The notes: generated by a model from the sequence alone, not told the origin. Shown: positions 18,466-26,740, counted from the stretch's first letter. The stretch: 46,038 bases of DNA from Pseudomonas sp. GL-B-19 (GCF_019956415.1 NZ_JAHBDK010000045.1:1-46038), one strand, 5' to 3'. Translations and numbers: made by a program.

Positions 18466-18495
18466 CTGAACCATCGCAGATGCGCAATGGTTCAG
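18466..18495 (-). terminator. Stem-loop downstream of the symporter gene
   Basis: CTGAACCAT (18466-18474) pairs with ATGGTTCAG (18487-18495), and an inner CGCA/TGCG extends the stem. It lies 15 nt beyond the agcS-type gene on the minus strand. No strong U-run follows, so termination is plausible but not certain. Confidence 0.45.
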
Positions 18496-18509
18496 AGTTC
18501 ATTCGGAAT

Positions 18510-19967
18510 TTACGCGACCTGTACTTTAGCTGGGCGGCGATCCGCACATACAGGACTCATTGGTGGAAGAGGAGCTGTCACCGCAGGCCAGGCCCTCAAG
18601 TCGAGATCCAGATCACTGAATTTGCTTGAGTCAAAAATGGGCGTTTTGTTGCCATCGCGACGTTGTTCGTCGTAGTCGCCCAGAATTCGCATGCAGACTT
18701 TGAATAGCAATGTCATCGCTATCAGGTTGACTAGGGCCAGCAGTGTCATGGTGATGTCGGCAAACGCAAGCACCGTTGAGAGGTCTTCAACCGAACCCCA
18801 AAAGACCAGCGTCAATACTAATGCGCGGTACGCAATTAATGATTTACGAGGGGCAGCAATGATAAACCGTAAGCTGTTCTCTCCCAGGTAGTAGTTGTAG
18901 AGCATTGCCGTGAACACAAACAGTGCAAGTACCACGCTGATAAACATCCGGCCCCAATCACCTACCACCGCAGCCAGCGAGTTTTGTGCCAACGCAATGC
19001 CGTCGCCTTCGAAACCGGGGGCATAAAAACCGGAAAGCAAAATGATCAGCGCAGTACACGTGCAAATAACGATGGTATCGATGAAGACACTGAACGCCTG
19101 CACCACGCCTTGTGCCACCGGATGGGCAATCTTTGCCGTGGATGCGACGTTAGGCGCACTGCCTAGTCCTGCTTCATTGGAGAACACACCGCGCCTCACC
19201 CCCATAATGATTGCGCTGCCGACGAGCCCGCCAAACGCCTGATCCAGTCCGAAAGCGCTTTTGACAATACTGATCAGCACGCCGGGGACCTGGTCAATTT
19301 GCAACACGATGACGTAAAGCGTCACGCCGATGTAGGCGATAACTTTAAGGGGAACCAATAGATCGGCTACAGCCGCGATTCGCTTTATACCGCCCACGAA
19401 CACGATGCCCAGCCACAACGACAGCGTGAATCCGGACCATGTCGTCGATAAACCAAAGGCATTGTTGAGAGAGTGCGATACGGCATGAGACTCAAGGCCA
19501 TTGATGGCAAACCCGAAGGTCACCAACAGCAGGAGCGCAGCAATCGTACCGAGCCAGCGTTTGCCCAGGCCATGCTGGATGTACCAGGATGGGCCCCCTC
19601 GATATTGACCGTTTGCATCGCAACGCTTGTAGAGTTGGCCCAGTGAGCATTCGAAAAAGCTGCTCGACATCCCCAACAGAGCGGTCATCCACATCCAGAA
19701 CACTGCACCGGGTCCGCCCATGCTCAAGGCAATGCCGACGCCCACGATATTGCCGGTTCCGACCCGTCCGGCCAGGCTGAGCGTCAATGCCTGCAATGAA
19801 CTCAAGTGGTTATTGCCGGTGTGCGAACTGCCACGTAAAACAGAAATCATGTGTACGAAGTATCGAAACTGTACAAATCGCGAGCGGATGGTGAAGTAGG
19901 TTCCAAGTCCAAGAACCAAAGGTATCAAAACCTTTCCAGAGAGAAAGTCATTGATGACGTCAAGCAT
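18510..19967 (-). CDS. AgcS-family sodium:alanine/glycine symporter
   Basis: This is an inner-membrane secondary transporter of the alanine-or-glycine:cation symporter family, 485 residues with about ten membrane helices. Family features are TYFTIRSRFVQFRYF near the N-terminus, ALTLSLAGRVGTGNIVGV (sodium-binding region), GQYRGGPSWYIQHGLGKRW and the hallmark FSNEAGLGSAPNVA. AAGGAG lies 6 nt before the ATG. Substrates in the family are alanine, glycine and some D-amino acids; which one is used here cannot be read off. A divergent HTH regulator gene starts 177 nt away, making it the likely target of that regulator. The local GC content is lower than in flanking core genes. Confidence 0.93.
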   Translation of the reverse strand: MLDVINDFLSGKVLIPLVLGLGTYFTIRSRFVQFRYFVHMISVLRGSSHTGNNHLSSLQALTLSLAGRVGTGNIVGVGIALSMGGPGAVFWMWMTALLGMSSSFFECSLGQLYKRCDANGQYRGGPSWYIQHGLGKRWLGTIAALLLLVTFGFAINGLESHAVSHSLNNAFGLSTTWSGFTLSLWLGIVFVGGIKRIAAVADLLVPLKVIAYIGVTLYVIVLQIDQVPGVLISIVKSAFGLDQAFGGLVGSAIIMGVRRGVFSNEAGLGSAPNVASTAKIAHPVAQGVVQAFSVFIDTIVICTCTALIILLSGFYAPGFEGDGIALAQNSLAAVVGDWGRMFISVVLALFVFTAMLYNYYLGENSLRFIIAAPRKSLIAYRALVLTLVFWGSVEDLSTVLAFADITMTLLALVNLIAMTLLFKVCMRILGDYDEQRRDGNKTPIFDSSKFSDLDLDLRAWPAVTAPLPPMSPVCADRRPAKVQVA

Positions 19968-20062
19968 TCAAAGCTCCTTGCTGTTTTAAGAGTGCTGGCG
20001 AATCGAGGGTGTACAAGATCCTGAAATCCTTCAGGTCCCGTAATATCAAGTCATCTATCAAT

Positions 20063-20078
20063 TTGCGCAATTTCGCAA
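20063..20078. promoter_or_regulatory. Candidate operator between the AgcS and HTH-regulator genes
   Basis: TTGCGCAATTTCGCAA is an inverted repeat (TTGCG, 6 nt, CGCAA) in the divergent intergenic region. It lies upstream of an extended -10-like TGCTATGGT (20104-20112) that would serve the regulator gene. A hairpin CCTGAA-ATCC-TTCAGG at 20020-20035 lies closer to the symporter start. Confidence 0.45.
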
Positions 20079-20144
20079 GTTGCTTAAATGTGATGCGAGT
20101 TGCTGCTATGGTTGTGCCTCCTGACGCTGTTGTGATGGGTTGAT

Positions 20145-20954
20145 ATGCACAATTTTCTACCTGCTAACCTAAGACTGTTATGCAGTCACTACCGATCGGT
20201 CTCTGAGGTCTGTAGGAAACTTCGGATTAATCGTGGCCAATTTAATAAATACCTATGTGGAAGTAGCGTCCCCACGGCTTTTAACCTAAAGAGGATTTGT
20301 GATTTTTTTGGAGTGGAAGAATTAGAAATATTTTTGCCGACAGATCAATTCGTCATTCTTATTGGTGTTAAAACGAGACGAATTAGTCCTGCCAACGAGA
20401 TGACGGCACCGCAGCGGATGCTTGATCACCTTCGTCAACAGTCTTCGTCGCAGCTCAGAGCTCACACGGGCTACTACTACGAGTACTACCATGCAATGAC
20501 AGAGCCAGGTTCCATTCTGTGTTCCCTGGTGCATATACACGAGGAGGGGGAGCATTTCGTATACGAACGAAATGAACGCCTGCAGATAGCTGGGACGGAT
20601 GGGGAATTTGAGCGGTATCGATATGTGGGGGTTGCCTACTACCTACAGGATCGCTTGTTTCTCATCGATTACGAATCGCTGACGTCCAACGAGATTAGCC
20701 AAACCATTCTTATCCCGAGCTTCAAAAGCTGCATTACTCGACTTAATGGCTTGAAAATGGGCGTTTCCGCTGCGGACTATCGTACTCCTGCCTGTTCGAG
20801 GGTTGTTTGGGAGTATCTCGGGCCGGAGATCAATCGAATAAATGCATATCGCAGGTTGCGACTGTACAACATCGATGATCCCGCCATTGATGATGATCTG
20901 CGCGGGCGCCTCGCTCAAACCAAAGTCGTTGATGGCCTCTTTGTTATTGCGTGA
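20145..20954 (+). CDS. HTH transcriptional regulator with unassigned C-terminal domain
   Basis: The 269-residue protein has an N-terminal Xre/Cro-type helix-turn-helix (VSEVCRKLRINRGQFNKYL, then SVPTAFNLKRICDFFGV, residues about 19-58). A C-terminal domain of about 200 residues follows that I do not recognise (HTGYYYEYYHAM, EGEHFVYERNERLQI). The C-terminal part presumably senses a ligand. The gene diverges from the AgcS symporter, and a palindromic site lies between them, so regulation of amino-acid uptake is the simplest inference. The coding sequence is AT-rich, with codons such as ATA and TTA that are rare in the core genes, which suggests horizontal acquisition. No strong Shine-Dalgarno precedes the ATG. 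Confidence 0.75.
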   Translation: MHNFLPANLRLLCSHYRSVSEVCRKLRINRGQFNKYLCGSSVPTAFNLKRICDFFGVEELEIFLPTDQFVILIGVKTRRISPANEMTAPQRMLDHLRQQSSSQLRAHTGYYYEYYHAMTEPGSILCSLVHIHEEGEHFVYERNERLQIAGTDGEFERYRYVGVAYYLQDRLFLIDYESLTSNEISQTILIPSFKSCITRLNGLKMGVSAADYRTPACSRVVWEYLGPEINRINAYRRLRLYNIDDPAIDDDLRGRLAQTKVVDGLFVIA

Positions 20955-20988
20955 CGCCATGAAGAGCCTGATAAACCGTGTTGCCGGT

Positions 20989-21041
20989 TTTGGGGCTGCT
21001 GCGCAGCCGAGCGGGAGCAGGCTCCCTCGCCACAGGGACTG
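20989..21041. repeat. Single REP unit
   Basis: CTGCTGCGCAGCCGAGCGGG and AGCAGGCTCCCTCGCCACAG form a single REP of another subclass, between the HTH-regulator and LysR genes, which converge. Confidence 0.6.
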
Positions 21042-21050
21042 AGCGCGCTC

Positions 21051-21962
21051 CTAAATTTGTGACATGTCCGGGCTATCAATCTGCTCCAGCATCCACTTCA
21101 CAAAATCGCGTACTTTGGGCACTTCCGCCGAATGCTCGGGATACGCCAGGTAATAAGCATCCGTGCTGGGCATCGCGTGTTTCCACGGTATGACCAGTTT
21201 GCCGTCAGCCAATTCCTCTTCCACCAGAAACTTCGGCAACAGGGCTACACCGCAGCCAACCTGAGCGGCGCGGATGCACATGTAGAAGGTTTCAAAGCGC
21301 GGGCCGTGGTAGCTGTGTTCGGTGTGGTAGCCCTGACTGTCGAACCAGTCGTGCCAGGCCTGGGGGCGGGAGGCGTTTTGCAGCAGGACAAGGTCGGTGA
21401 GTTGCGTAGGGTCGGTGAATGGCTTGTCCGGCAGGCTGCCCGGTGCGCAGACCGGCACCAGCTCTTCGCTGAACAGCTTCAGGCATTCGGTGCCGGGCCG
21501 TGAACCCTGGCCGAAGTAGAACGCCAGATCGCTGCGACCTTGCAGTAAATCGTCGGCTTCCTGCTCGCTGCACAGGTCCAGATGGATCGACGGATGGCGT
21601 AGGCGCCAGCCTTTCAGGCGGGGCACCAGCCAGCGCGCGCCGAAAGTCGGCGGGGTCGAGACGCGCAAGACTTCAGTCTCGCCGCCGTAGGAACGCAGGT
21701 AATGGGTCGACATTTCGACCTGGGTGAGGATTTTTCGTACTTCTACCAGGTACAAATCACCGGCCGGGGTCATTTGCAGGCGTCGGCGCACGCGGCGGAA
21801 CAACAAGTGCTGCAACAATTCTTCAAGTTGCGCGACCTGTTTACTGACGGCGCTCTGGGTCAGGTTCAGCTCTTCGGCGGCCCGGGTGAAGCTCAAATGC
21901 CGGGTCACGGCCTCGAAGCACTGCAGTGCTGTGATCGACGGCAGGTAGCGTTTATTCAGCAT
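21051..21962 (-). CDS. LysR-family regulator, probable regulator of amaBA
   Basis: This LysR-type regulator of 303 residues is close to the GcvA/AmpR-like branch. The N-terminal winged HTH reads LQCFEAVTRHLSFTRAAEEL and NLTQSAVSKQVAQLEELL, followed by a periplasmic-binding-like effector domain (VLRVSTPPTFGARWLVPRL). The ATG at 21962 follows AAAGGAC; a 12-codon extension exists but lacks a ribosome site. It diverges from amaB. From memory, P. putida carries the same LysR-amaB-amaA arrangement and P. aeruginosa an AmaR regulator, so control of pipecolate catabolism is likely. A weak dyad ATTC-N7-GAAT lies at 21998-22012. Confidence 0.88.
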   Translation of the reverse strand: MLNKRYLPSITALQCFEAVTRHLSFTRAAEELNLTQSAVSKQVAQLEELLQHLLFRRVRRRLQMTPAGDLYLVEVRKILTQVEMSTHYLRSYGGETEVLRVSTPPTFGARWLVPRLKGWRLRHPSIHLDLCSEQEADDLLQGRSDLAFYFGQGSRPGTECLKLFSEELVPVCAPGSLPDKPFTDPTQLTDLVLLQNASRPQAWHDWFDSQGYHTEHSYHGPRFETFYMCIRAAQVGCGVALLPKFLVEEELADGKLVIPWKHAMPSTDAYYLAYPEHSAEVPKVRDFVKWMLEQIDSPDMSQI

Positions 21963-22083
21963 GGGTTGTCCTTTTTCTTGTTTCTTACTTACCAGCAATT
22001 CGCAGCATGAATAAACGGAATGATATCTCTCTTAAAGGTCGTTTGTTGGGTAACCTCCGGGGAGCTAAAACTACAGGTCTGAT

Positions 22084-22120
22084 CAGCCGTGATATTACGG
22101 CTGCACGTTTTCTGTTTTTT
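22084..22120 (+). promoter_or_regulatory. Hairpin with T-rich tail in the amaB leader
   Basis: CAGCCGT (22084-22090), loop GATATT, ACGGCTG (22097-22103), followed after CACG by TTTTCTGTTTTTTG. It looks like an intrinsic terminator placed 17 nt before the amaB Shine-Dalgarno TGAGGAG. It may attenuate the operon or end a leader or LysR-antisense transcript. Confidence 0.45.
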
Positions 22121-22136
22121 GCTTGAGGAGTGACCC

Positions 22137-23627
22137 ATGGTTGCCGCATTGCTTGATCGTCTTGGTGTGAACCCGGCCCTGTACCAGAACGGCAAAGTGC
22201 CGGTGCATTCGCCAATCGATGGCAGCCAGATCGCTGCCGTAAATTGGGAAGGTGCTGCTGAAGTCGAGCAGCACATCAGTCGTGCCGATCATGCGTTCGA
22301 ACTGTGGCGCAAGGTCCCGGCGCCGCGTCGTGGCGAACTGGTGCGCCAACTGGGCGACATCCTGCGTGAATACAAGGCCGACCTCGGCGAACTGGTGTCC
22401 TGGGAAGCCGGCAAGATTACTCAGGAAGGCCTGGGCGAAGTTCAGGAAATGATCGACATCTGCGATTTCGCCGTCGGCTTGTCCCGTCAATTGTACGGCT
22501 TGACCATCGCTTCCGAGCGTCCTGGCCACCACATGCGCGAAACCTGGCACCCGCTGGGTGTCGTCGGCGTCATCAGTGCGTTCAACTTCCCGGTCGCGGT
22601 CTGGGCCTGGAACACCACACTGGCGCTGGTGTGCGGTAACCCGGTGATCTGGAAGCCGTCCGAGAAAACTCCACTGACCGCGTTGGCCTGCCAGGCGCTG
22701 TTCGACCGCGTACTGAAAAATTTCAGCGATGCCCCGCCACACCTGAGCCAAGTGATCATCGGCGGCCGCGACGCCGGCGAAGCACTGGTCGATGACCCCC
22801 GTGTCGCGCTGATCAGCGCCACCGGCAGCACCCGCATGGGTCGCGAAGTGGCGCCGAAAATCGCCGCGCGATTTGCTCGCAGCATTCTGGAACTGGGCGG
22901 CAACAACGCCATGATCCTCGGCCCAAGCGCCGATCTGGACATGGCCGTTCGCGCCATCCTGTTCAGCGCCGTAGGCACCGCCGGTCAGCGTTGCACCACG
23001 CTGCGTCGTCTGATCGCGCATGAGTCGGTGAAGGACGAGATCGTTACCCGCCTGAAAGCCGCCTATTCCAAAGTGCGCATCGGCCATCCGCTGGAAGGCA
23101 ATCTGATCGGCCCGCTGATCGATAAACACAGCTTCGAAAACATGCAGGACGCGCTGAAGCAGGCCTTGAGCGAAGGCGGCCGAGTGTTCGGCGGCAAGCG
23201 CCAACTGGAAGACAAATTCCCTAATGCTTACTACGTCGCGCCGGCCATTGTTGAAATGCCGGAGCAGAGCGACGTGGTGTGCCACGAAACCTTCGCACCG
23301 ATTCTGTACGTGATCGGTTACAAGGATTTCGACGAAGCCCTGCGCCTGAACAACGCCGTGCCACAAGGCCTGTCGTCCTGCATCTTCACCACCGATGTGC
23401 GTGAAGCCGAGCAATTCATGTCGGCGGTAGGCAGCGACTGCGGCATCGCCAACGTCAACATCGGCCCGAGCGGCGCAGAAATCGGTGGCGCGTTTGGTGG
23501 CGAGAAAGAAACCGGCGGTGGTCGTGAATCGGGCTCCGATGCGTGGCGCGGGTACATGCGTCGCCAGACCAACACCGTGAACTACTCGCTGGAGCTGCCG
23601 TTGGCTCAGGGCATCACATTCGACTGA
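22137..23627 (+). CDS. amaB: L-piperidine-6-carboxylate / aminoadipate semialdehyde dehydrogenase
   Basis: AmaB oxidises piperidine-6-carboxylate (in equilibrium with 2-aminoadipate 6-semialdehyde) to L-2-aminoadipate with NAD+, in the pipecolate branch of lysine catabolism. It is a 496-residue ALDH7-type enzyme. The catalytic residues are E252 (LELGGNNA) and C286 (GQRCTTLRR); the GSTRMG coenzyme motif and FNFPVAVW are also present. The start follows TGAGGAG. The amaA oxidase downstream makes its substrate. A hairpin with a T-rich tail precedes the start. Confidence 0.93.
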   Translation: MVAALLDRLGVNPALYQNGKVPVHSPIDGSQIAAVNWEGAAEVEQHISRADHAFELWRKVPAPRRGELVRQLGDILREYKADLGELVSWEAGKITQEGLGEVQEMIDICDFAVGLSRQLYGLTIASERPGHHMRETWHPLGVVGVISAFNFPVAVWAWNTTLALVCGNPVIWKPSEKTPLTALACQALFDRVLKNFSDAPPHLSQVIIGGRDAGEALVDDPRVALISATGSTRMGREVAPKIAARFARSILELGGNNAMILGPSADLDMAVRAILFSAVGTAGQRCTTLRRLIAHESVKDEIVTRLKAAYSKVRIGHPLEGNLIGPLIDKHSFENMQDALKQALSEGGRVFGGKRQLEDKFPNAYYVAPAIVEMPEQSDVVCHETFAPILYVIGYKDFDEALRLNNAVPQGLSSCIFTTDVREAEQFMSAVGSDCGIANVNIGPSGAEIGGAFGGEKETGGGRESGSDAWRGYMRRQTNTVNYSLELPLAQGITFD

Positions 23628-23635
23628 TGGTCCCC

Positions 23636-23701
23636 TTCGCTGGCAACCCAGCTCCTACAGGGCATTGCAAACTTCTGTAGGAGCTGGCTTGCCAGCGAAG
23701 C
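23636..23701. repeat. REP pair between amaB and amaA
   Basis: CTTCGCTGGCAACCCAGCTC and GAGCTGGCTTGCCAGCGAAG are near-perfect arms of a palindrome in the space between the two ama genes. It may protect or uncouple the upstream mRNA. Confidence 0.85.
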
Positions 23702-23737
23702 TCTTGTTGTTTGTTAGGTTTCTGTTGGAGTCTGGCA

Positions 23738-25021
23738 ATGCCGTTACGCGAAGAGTGTCTGTGGGAAAAACTGACGCCGCAAAGGCCCGACAACGCGGCG
23801 CTCAAGGGTGAAGTGACAGTCGATGTCTGCGTCATCGGCGCCGGTTTCACCGGTTTGTCGGCGGCGGTGCATCTGCTGGAGCAGGGCAAAAGTGTTTGTG
23901 TACTGGAGGCTCATCGCGCCGGCCATGGTGGTTCGGGGCGCAATGTCGGCCTGGTCAACGCCGGCATGTGGATACCACCGGACGACATCGAAGCCGGATT
24001 CGGCGAAGCGGTGGGCAGCCAACTCAATCGCATGCTCGGCGCGGCACCGTCCCTGGTGTTCAGCCTTGTGGACAAGTACAACATCGATTGCCAGTTACGC
24101 CGTGAAGGCACGCTGCACATGGCGCACAACGCCCGTGGCGAAGCGGATTTGCGCAGTCGTGAAGAACAATGGAAACGTCGCGGAGCGCCGGTCGAGCTAC
24201 TGACCGGGCAAGCCTGCGAGCAGGCGACGGGCACTAAAAAAATCGCCGCCGCCTTGCTCGATAGACGTGCCGGCACCCTCAATCCAATGGCCTATACCAC
24301 CGGGCTGGCCAACGCGGCCATCGGCCTGGGCGGCCAACTGTTCGATCATTCTCCGGTCTCCCGGCTCGAACGTCAGGGTCAACGCTGGTCGGTGCAAACC
24401 GCTCAGGGTTCGGTCATGGCCGAGAAAGTCGTGATCGCCTCCAACGCTTACACCGAAGGCGACTGGACGGAACTGCGGCGCAACTTCTTCCCCGGTTACT
24501 ACTATCAAGTCGCTTCGGTGCCGCTGACCGAAGACGCCGCGCAACAGATTCTTCCCGGTGGCCAGGGTTCCTGGGACACCCGCCAGGTGCTCAGCAGCAT
24601 TCGACGCGACAAGGACGGGCGTCTGTTGCTCGGCAGTCTCGGTAATGGCAACCAGAAGCCGGCCTGGTTCCTGAAAGCTTGGGCCGATCGCGTTCAGCAG
24701 CATTATTTTCCCTACCTTAAACCGGTGGAATGGGAATGCACCTGGACCGGTCGCATCGCCTTCACACCTGACCATTTGATGCGTCTGTTCGAGCCCGCGC
24801 CCGGTTTAGTGGCCGTTACCGGTTACAACGGTCGTGGTGTGACGACGGGTACGGTAGTCGGCAAAGCCTTTGCCGATTATTTGTGTAACGGAAATCCTCA
24901 AGCGCTGCCGATTCCGTTCGCACCGATGCAGCCCCTGGCGGGAGTAGGGTTGCGCAGTTGTCTTTATGAGGCTGGATTCTCGCTGTATCACGCAGGCCAG
25001 TGCTTGCGGATCGTTATTTGA
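23738..25021 (+). CDS. amaA: L-pipecolate oxidase, FAD-dependent
   Basis: AmaA is a DAO-fold flavoprotein that oxidises L-pipecolate to piperidine-6-carboxylate. The dinucleotide-binding motif VCVIGAGFTGLSAAVHLLE is at residues about 28-46, followed by the acidic strand-end VLEAHRAGHGGSGRNVG and the FAD-contact C-terminus TGYNGRGVTTGTVVGKA. The length is 427 residues from the ATG at 23738 behind TTGGAG; an extension from 23711 is rejected. It follows amaB with a REP in between. Together they convert pipecolate to aminoadipate. Other DAO-family oxidases look similar, but the amaB context fixes the call. Confidence 0.9.
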   Translation: MPLREECLWEKLTPQRPDNAALKGEVTVDVCVIGAGFTGLSAAVHLLEQGKSVCVLEAHRAGHGGSGRNVGLVNAGMWIPPDDIEAGFGEAVGSQLNRMLGAAPSLVFSLVDKYNIDCQLRREGTLHMAHNARGEADLRSREEQWKRRGAPVELLTGQACEQATGTKKIAAALLDRRAGTLNPMAYTTGLANAAIGLGGQLFDHSPVSRLERQGQRWSVQTAQGSVMAEKVVIASNAYTEGDWTELRRNFFPGYYYQVASVPLTEDAAQQILPGGQGSWDTRQVLSSIRRDKDGRLLLGSLGNGNQKPAWFLKAWADRVQQHYFPYLKPVEWECTWTGRIAFTPDHLMRLFEPAPGLVAVTGYNGRGVTTGTVVGKAFADYLCNGNPQALPIPFAPMQPLAGVGLRSCLYEAGFSLYHAGQCLRIVI

Positions 25022-25076
25022 TTGTTGAATTTTGTTGCTGGAAGCGGCGTTTTTCGGCGCAGCGTCTAGCCTGTCA

Positions 25077-25104
25077 TGGTGCGGGTTGTAGCAGTCCCGC
25101 ACCA
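25077..25104. terminator. Hairpin downstream of amaA
   Basis: TGGTGCGGG (25077-25085) pairs with CCCGCACCA (25096-25104) around a 10-nt loop, 56 nt past the amaA stop. No U-run follows, so it may act as an RNA 3' end or in rho-dependent termination. Confidence 0.4.
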
Positions 25105-25118
25105 GCAGTGTGCACTTC

Positions 25119-25239
25119 GGTGACGAACGGTGTTACAGGCTGGTTGCACGTCGTTTGACGCCGCGGTTGCAATGATGGCGCATGCGGGTTGCGCCTTTAA
25201 AAATAAAAGGTTTTACCTTCCGCGGTTTAGACGGTTGCA
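25119..25239 (+). promoter_or_regulatory. Phased GGTTGCA-type direct repeats upstream of the transporter operon
   Basis: GGTTGCA occurs at 25142, 25165 and 25233, GGTTGCG at 25187 and GGTTTTA at 25209; GGTGACG lies at 25119. Starts are 22-24 nt apart, about two helical turns, so all sites lie on one face of the DNA. They are 74-194 nt upstream of the sigma-54 promoter, the correct distance for an enhancer-binding activator. This pattern occupies most of the 364-nt gap 25022-25385. Confidence 0.5.
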
Positions 25240-25312
25240 CGCCCAATGAAAATGGGATCGAAACAGTCGAAAAAACAATAAGGCAGCGACTTTTTTCAGA
25301 ATAAAAAACCGA

Positions 25313-25328
25313 TGGCACGGCCCTTGCT
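25313..25328 (+). promoter_or_regulatory. Sigma-54 (RpoN) promoter of the LIV-type transporter
   Basis: TGGCACGGCCCTTGCT matches the -24/-12 consensus almost perfectly, with GG (25314-25315) and GC (25326-25327) 10 nt apart. It lies about 45 nt upstream of the Shine-Dalgarno TTGGAG of the binding-protein gene, in an otherwise A-rich stretch. Confidence 0.85.
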
Positions 25329-25385
25329 CTGAGCATTCAGAGAAATCGCAGTGCCAACTAAAAAAAAACCTTGGAGCACCACCTC

Positions 25386-26519
25386 ATGTCCCAGACGTTT
25401 TACAAGAAAGGCTTTCTGGCCCTCGCAGTGGCAGCTGCGTTGGGTGTTTCTGCGTTTGCACAGGCTGATGTGAAAATCGGTGTGGCGGGTCCGATGACAG
25501 GTGCCAACGCGGCATTTGGCGAGCAGTACATGAAGGGTGCACAGGCTGCAGCCGACGCGGTCAACGCGTCGGGCGGCGTAAACGGGGAAAAAATCGTACT
25601 GGTCAAGGGCGATGACGCCTGCGAACCGAAACAGGCTGTGACGGTCGCCAAGGACCTGACCAACCAGAAAGTCGCTGGCGTGGTCGGTCACTTCTGCTCC
25701 TCGTCGACCATCCCCGCCTCCGAGATCTACGACGAAGCAGGCATTATCGCAATCACCCCGGGTTCCACCAACCCGGCCGTTACCGAGCGCGGCCTGAGCG
25801 CCATGTTCCGTATGTGCGGGCGTGACGATCAACAAGGCATCGTGGCCGGCGACTACATCGTCGACGTGCTCAAGGGCAAGAAGGTTGTCGTGCTGCACGA
25901 CAAGGATACCTACGGCCAAGGCCTGGCAGATGCCACCAAGGCTCAACTGGTCAAGCGCGGCGTAACACCAGTGCTGTATGAAGGCCTGACCCGTGGCGAA
26001 AAAGACTTCAGTACTATCGTGACCAAAATCCGCGGCGCTGGCGCCGATGTCGTCTACTTCGGTGGCCTGCACCCGGAAGCCGGTCCTCTGGTTCGTCAAC
26101 TGCGTGAACAAGGTCTGAAAGACGTCAAATTCATGTCCGATGACGGCATCGTGACCGACGAATTGGTGACCACCGCTGGCGGTCCGCAATTCGTCGACGG
26201 CGTGTTGATGACTTTCGGCGCCGACCCTCGCCTGTTGCCAGACAGCAAGGCAGTGGTAGACGCATTCCGCAAGGCCGGTACCGAGCCTGAAGGCTACACC
26301 CTGTACGCCTACGCTTCGGTCCAGGCCCTGGCTGCAGCCTTCAATGGCGCCAAGTCCAACAAGGGCGAAGAAGCGGCTGCATGGCTGAAGAAAAACCCGG
26401 TCAAAACCGTCATGGGCGAGAAGACCTGGGACGGCAAGGGCGACCTGAAAGTCTCCGACTACGTGGTTTACCAGTGGGACAAGGACGGCAAATACCACCA
26501 GCTGGAAAAACAGAAGTAA
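25386..26519 (+). CDS. Branched-chain-type amino acid ABC transporter, periplasmic binding protein
   Basis: This is the solute-binding subunit of a LIV/HAAT-family ABC importer, 377 residues. The signal peptide is KKGFLALAVAAALGVSAFAQA, with mature VKIGVAGPMTGANAAFGEQ. Also visible are DDACEPKQAVTVAKDL and GVVGHFCSSSTIPASEIY (ligand-binding region), the latter with a cysteine as in BraC and LivJ. The ATG at 25386 follows TTGGAG; the TTG at 25371 is part of that site. It has its own sigma-54 promoter and is followed by a REP and a stem-loop before the permease genes. From memory it differs clearly from canonical BraC, so the ligand may be another aliphatic amino acid. Confidence 0.93.
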   Translation: MSQTFYKKGFLALAVAAALGVSAFAQADVKIGVAGPMTGANAAFGEQYMKGAQAAADAVNASGGVNGEKIVLVKGDDACEPKQAVTVAKDLTNQKVAGVVGHFCSSSTIPASEIYDEAGIIAITPGSTNPAVTERGLSAMFRMCGRDDQQGIVAGDYIVDVLKGKKVVVLHDKDTYGQGLADATKAQLVKRGVTPVLYEGLTRGEKDFSTIVTKIRGAGADVVYFGGLHPEAGPLVRQLREQGLKDVKFMSDDGIVTDELVTTAGGPQFVDGVLMTFGADPRLLPDSKAVVDAFRKAGTEPEGYTLYAYASVQALAAAFNGAKSNKGEEAAAWLKKNPVKTVMGEKTWDGKGDLKVSDYVVYQWDKDGKYHQLEKQK

Positions 26520-26552
26520 GGGCTGACTCGATCGGCTGACCCCACTGATCCC

Positions 26553-26645
26553 TTGTGGGAGCGGGCTTGCCCGCGAAGGCGCCAGTTCGGCCGACATCAA
26601 TGTTGGCTGATACACCGCCTTCGCTGGCAAGCCAGCTCTTACAGG
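26553..26645. repeat. REP pair with arms of two different classes
   Basis: The left arm is GTGGGAGCGGGCTTGCCCGC; the right arm is CTTCGCTGGCAAGCCAGCTC. Only the inner parts (GCGAAGGCG / CGCCTTCGC) pair well. It sits between the binding-protein and permease genes. Confidence 0.8.
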
Positions 26646-26711
26646 GGGGGGCGGTGGTGGCTTGTCTGATCGTGTCTGATCGCTCCGACGTACATCTGTA
26701 TTTTTCTAGAA

Positions 26712-26740
26712 GAACCGCACACCCACAGGTGTGCAGGTTC
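26712..26740 (+). promoter_or_regulatory. Stem-loop just before livH
   Basis: GAACC-GCACAC (26712-26722) pairs with GTGTGC-A-GGTTC (26729-26740), with one bulged A and a CCACAG loop. It is followed by 20 nt to the livH ATG, with no U-run. It could stop RNA decay or modulate translation of the permease genes. Confidence 0.45.

Noticed and set aside
19968..20144. Possible sigma-54 promoter for the symporter
   Set aside because: No GG-N10-GC arrangement with flanking consensus is found on the minus strand of this region.
22095..23414. Minus-strand 439-codon frame opposite amaB
   Set aside because: It lies entirely opposite a well-supported dehydrogenase and runs into the promoter region.
25296..26630. 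Minus-strand 444-codon frame opposite the binding-protein gene
   Set aside because: It covers the sigma-54 promoter and a REP, and is antisense to a clear coding sequence.
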